A stretch of DNA of 8,490 bases from JABMMZ01 sp964600345 (lineage in GTDB: Bacteria; Bacteroidota; Bacteroidia; NS11-12g; UBA955), in NCBI GenBank assembly GCA_964600345.1, contig CAZRKA010000144.1, positions 1-8,490 on the forward strand, written 5' to 3'. Below the pieces are notes generated by a model that worked only from the letters and a program-made list of their open reading frames with translations, was not told where the DNA came from and ran no database searches. Both the position numbers and the translations under genes were made by a program. Below are positions 7,532-8,490 of this stretch, piece after piece (the first letter of the stretch is position 1; the number at the start of each line of letters is the position of its first letter).

Positions 7532-7562
7532 ACTTTTCCAAAGTTTCCAACTTTGGAAAAGT
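7532..7562. repeat. Paired 13-bp dyad repeat, copy 4 (inverted pair)
   Basis: ACTTTTCCAAAGT (7532-7544), spacer TTCCA, then ACTTTGGAAAAGT (7550-7562), five bases after the rsgA stop. It is hairpin-capable with 12-bp arms. Read inverted, its flanks (ATTCCAAAAC on one side, TTCCGTTT on the other) resemble those of copies 1 and 2. It could double as a transcript-end hairpin for rsgA, but lacks a T run. Confidence 0.9.
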
Positions 7563-7675
7563 ATCTGGTTTTGGAATAGCTTTTAAACGGTTGTAAACCG
7601 TTATTTCAGAAATGTGAAAAATTAACACATTCACACAAGACACTTGATTTTTAAGGGTGTTTGAACGATTAACAG

Positions 7676-7697
7676 CAAAGTCCCTTCAGGGACTTTG
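7676..7697. terminator. Strong hairpin, possible 3' end of the lipoprotein transcript
   Basis: Bases 7676-7685 (CAAAGTCCCT) and 7688-7697 (AGGGACTTTG) form a perfect 10-bp inverted repeat around two central bases; in RNA about eight or nine pairs with a small loop would form. Its right arm overlaps the first 13-mer of repeat copy 5. It lies 31-52 bases past the lipoprotein stop on the minus strand. There is no clear T run after it in either direction, so termination is only a guess. Confidence 0.4.
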
Positions 7698-7722
7698 GAA
7701 AAGTATCTAACTTTGGAAAAGT
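7692..7722. repeat. Paired 13-bp dyad repeat, copy 5 (direct pair, opposite orientation)
   Basis: ACTTTGGAAAAGT occurs at 7692-7704 and 7710-7722 with spacer ATCTA, keeping the 18-base period. Both halves are in the reverse orientation to copies 1 and 2. It starts 160 bases after copy 4 and overlaps the hairpin at 7676-7697. Confidence 0.9.
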
Positions 7723-7727
7723 TCTTT

Positions 7728-7847
7728 TTAAAAACCGCAATTACAATTCTTCTTTTGCTTGCCGGCGCCCATGCGTTTGCTGCCGCAACTGCTGACCGTA
7801 CTTAAAAGAACAAGAAGAATCGAAAATAAGATGAGGGCGCGTTTCAT
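7728..7847 (-). CDS. Small lipoprotein A, 39 residues, cysteine-containing tail
   Basis: ATG at 7847 to TAA at 7728-7730. The protein opens MKRALILFSILLVLLSTVSS, a basic start and hydrophobic core, followed by the lipobox cysteine Cys21 in TVSSC. The mature part would be only 19 residues: Cys21 and then GSKRMGAGKQKKNCNCGF, basic and ending in a C-x-C pair (Cys35, Cys37) and Phe. It is probably lipid-anchored in the inner or outer membrane with a periplasmic or surface tail; no function is known to me. A -7 box TATTTTCG lies 10 bases upstream. It resembles its upstream neighbour of identical length, and aligns with it without gaps over 18 residues of the tail. The lipobox, promoter and paralogue support a real gene. 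Confidence 0.75.
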   Translation of the reverse strand: MKRALILFSILLVLLSTVSSCGSKRMGAGKQKKNCNCGF

Positions 7848-7857
7848 TTCTATGCAA

Positions 7858-7890
7858 CGAAAATAGGCATTTGTTTATTGTTTATTGCAA
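7858..7890 (-). promoter_or_regulatory. Probable promoter of small lipoprotein A
   Basis: On the minus strand TATTTTCG (7858-7865) fits TAnnTTCG, and a TTG at 7888-7890 lies 22 bases upstream of it, within the usual -33 range. Ten bases separate the -7 box from the ATG at 7847, so the leader would be very short. Confidence 0.55.
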
Positions 7891-7902
7891 TACCATTCAT
7901 AG

Positions 7903-7921
7903 GTTTTGTTTATGTTTCAAA
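7903..7921 (-). repeat. Shared upstream element, lipoprotein A copy
   Basis: The minus-strand sequence TTTGAAACATAAACAAAAC is repeated nearly exactly upstream of lipoprotein B at 8211-8230, where the central A is replaced by GG. Eighteen positions agree. It also overlaps a small inverted repeat (TGTTTC / GAAACA, 7914-7934). It may be a remnant of the duplication or a binding site; I cannot tell which. Confidence 0.5.
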
Positions 7922-7968
7922 GGAACAGAAACATTGGTCTATGAAGCAAGCGATCTGAACCCCAAGAT

Positions 7969-8088
7969 TCAGAATGCATTGGCACAGGCGTTGCGACTCT
8001 TTGAAGAAGCCATGCTGCGGCTACCGCTGCAGGAGGCTACAAGCATGCTTAAAATCAGCAGGCTCAATAATGCGATTGAAGTTCTCAT
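7969..8088 (-). CDS. Small lipoprotein B, 39 residues, probable paralogue of A
   Basis: ATG at 8088 to TGA at 7969-7971, exactly 120 bases like gene A. It opens MRTSIALLSLLILSMLVAS, with lipobox LVASC giving Cys20 as the lipidated residue. The mature peptide is CSGSRSMASSKSRNACANAF. Against A the tails share G-S-[KR]-x-M, a central Lys, one Cys and the terminal Phe (6 identities in 18, several K/R swaps); the second Cys of A's C-x-C is Asn here. An in-frame TAA six codons upstream fixes the start at this ATG. The plus-strand frame over the same bases is longer (74 codons) but has no recognisable domain and no good start, so I take it as the shadow. Gene A follows 121 bases downstream. Function unknown. 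Confidence 0.7.
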   Translation of the reverse strand: MRTSIALLSLLILSMLVASCSGSRSMASSKSRNACANAF

Positions 8089-8107
8089 ACTCTGATAACG
8101 CTTTTAC

Positions 8108-8188
8108 TTACTGCTTTAAGTTATCAATATAGCTTATATGTCTATTTTTGTCTGTAATGTCATAAATCCTTATCACAAACGTTGACAT
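8108..8188 (-). CDS. Possible 26-residue leader ORF upstream of lipoprotein B
   Basis: ATG at 8188 to TAA at 8108-8110 encodes 26 residues beginning MSTFVIRIYDITDK, with no known motif. Its ATG lies five bases after an exact TAnnTTTG box, the same spacing style as rpe, and its stop is 19 bases before the lipoprotein B start. It could be a leaderless small protein, a translated leader, or simply 5' UTR. An ORF this short is weak evidence by itself. Confidence 0.25.
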   Translation of the reverse strand: MSTFVIRIYDITDKNRHISYIDNLKQ

Positions 8189-8193
8189 TAACT

Positions 8194-8201
8194 CAAAGAT
8201 A
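8194..8201 (-). promoter_or_regulatory. -7 promoter box for the small-lipoprotein transcript
   Basis: TATCTTTG on the minus strand is an exact match to TAnnTTTG. The nearest upstream TTTG (8227-8230) puts its TTG 25 bases away, a little long for a -33 element. It is the best promoter I can find for lipoprotein B, and implies a leader of about 100 bases that includes the possible 26-residue ORF. Confidence 0.5.
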
Positions 8202-8210
8202 TCCAGTACT

Positions 8211-8230
8211 GTTTTGTTCCATGTTTCAAA
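8211..8230 (-). repeat. Shared upstream element, lipoprotein B copy
   Basis: Minus-strand TTTGAAACATGGAACAAAAC, nearly identical to 7903-7921. Here it ends nine bases before the -7 box, whereas for gene A the distance is 37, so the position relative to the promoter is not kept. Confidence 0.5.
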
Positions 8231-8270
8231 TCTTAAGCGCAGATGAATCCCTTGCCCCGCGCAGCTCTGT

Positions 8271-8354
8271 TCTCACTCTCACTCTCACTCTCTTAATCTT
8301 CTCCTCTCCTCCTCTTCTACTCTCCTCCTCTCCTCCTCCTCCTCTCCTCCTCCC
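8271..8354. repeat. Low-complexity CT tract with (TCTCAC)3
   Basis: TCTCAC repeats three times at 8271-8288, then from 8297 to 8354 the plus strand is pyrimidine except for one A at 8319, built of TCC, CTC and TCTCC words. The minus strand is correspondingly GGA/GAG-rich. It lies upstream of the lipoprotein promoter. Such tracts vary readily in length and can form triplex DNA. Confidence 0.8.
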
Positions 8355-8409
8355 AGCGTCAGAGTCTCCCCCTTATACACGCATCATCACCATGCAAGCT
8401 CTAATCAAA

Positions 8410-8437
8410 CATCTCTAGTCTCTAGTCTTTAATCTTG
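8410..8437. repeat. Heptamer tandem repeat, second locus
   Basis: Four seven-base units: CATCTCT, AGTCTCT, AGTCTTT, AATCTTG. The first three match units of the array at 3823-3906 in sequence and strand, with two units in swapped order. Confidence 0.7.
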
Positions 8438-8490
8438 TTAATGCCTGAAATAGGTTGACCACTTTTAGGAATTAAAATTGGTAAAAAAAT

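Larger units (their letters stand above)
7527..7727. other. Convergent intergenic region between rsgA and a small lipoprotein gene
   Basis: Two convergent transcripts end here. The gap holds dyad-repeat copies 4 and 5, a strong hairpin at 7676-7697, a 7-bp-arm inverted repeat AACGGTT-GTA-AACCGTT at 7586-7602, and a weak one AATGTG / CACATT at 7611-7631. I see no reading frame of interest on either strand. None of the hairpins has a good T run, so the transcript ends are not certain. Confidence 0.6.
8202..8490. other. Right-edge intergenic region, no gene seen
   Basis: No supportable gene. It contains the shared upstream element at 8211-8230, (TCTCAC)3 at 8271-8288, a polypyrimidine tract to 8354, a heptamer repeat at 8410-8437, and an AT-rich end. 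The plus-strand open frame across it is a low-complexity product of the CT repeats (runs of L, S and P). Confidence 0.6.

Noticed and set aside
7871..8095. Plus-strand ORF of 74 codons
   Set aside because: It starts at a TTG within an AT-rich stretch, has no recognisable domain, and is antisense to lipoprotein B, whose lipobox, length match and paralogue make the minus strand the better reading.
8143..8150. Plus-strand TATTTTTG matching the -7 consensus
   Set aside because: No -33 element at the right distance and no plus-strand gene follows; it lies in the leader of the minus-strand lipoprotein transcript.
8182..8418. Plus-strand ORF of 78 codons
   Set aside because: Its product is a low-complexity run of L, S and P made by the CT repeats; no protein features.

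Overview
The window looks like chromosomal DNA of a Bacteroidota (Bacteroidetes) bacterium, probably an environmental or uncultured relative of the Bacteroidales. The grounds are a TonB-dependent receptor with an N-terminal carboxypeptidase-regulatory-like domain, signal peptides ending in A-Q, TAnnTTTG / TAnnTTCG type -7 promoter boxes, no obvious Shine-Dalgarno sequences, and intergenic repeats. Species cannot be read from the sequence.

Layout. 1-175: gene-free, with a + strand intrinsic terminator that probably serves a gene left of the window. 2734-3381 and 176-2701, minus strand: ribulose-phosphate 3-epimerase (rpe), then a TonB-dependent outer-membrane receptor 32 bases downstream, probably one transcript from a promoter almost touching the rpe start codon. 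3382-3926: a divergent intergenic region with three copies of a paired 13-bp dyad repeat at 146-147 bp spacing, then a 12-unit heptamer array running into the next promoter. 3927-7526, plus strand: a tight three-gene operon (gaps of 6 and 9 bases) of an exported M28 metallopeptidase with PA and PDZ domains, methylenetetrahydrofolate reductase (metF) and the ribosome-assembly GTPase RsgA. 7527-7727: convergent gap with two more copies of the paired repeat and a strong hairpin. 7728-8088, minus strand: two 39-residue lipoprotein genes in tandem, each exactly 120 bases, which appear to be diverged paralogues. The longer plus-strand reading frame across the second is its antisense shadow. 8089-8490: promoter and possible leader ORF for the lipoproteins, a polypyrimidine tract, a second copy of the heptamer repeat, and a possible mobile-element edge.

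How they work together. The five large genes are mostly housekeeping: pentose phosphate pathway, outer-membrane uptake, exported peptide processing, one-carbon metabolism and small-subunit maturation. They do not form one obvious pathway. The less ordinary content is between the genes: the paralogous mini-lipoproteins with a shared upstream element, and two families of interspersed repeats (paired ACTTT-N3-AAAGT dyads, and CATCTCT/AGTCTTT heptamers).
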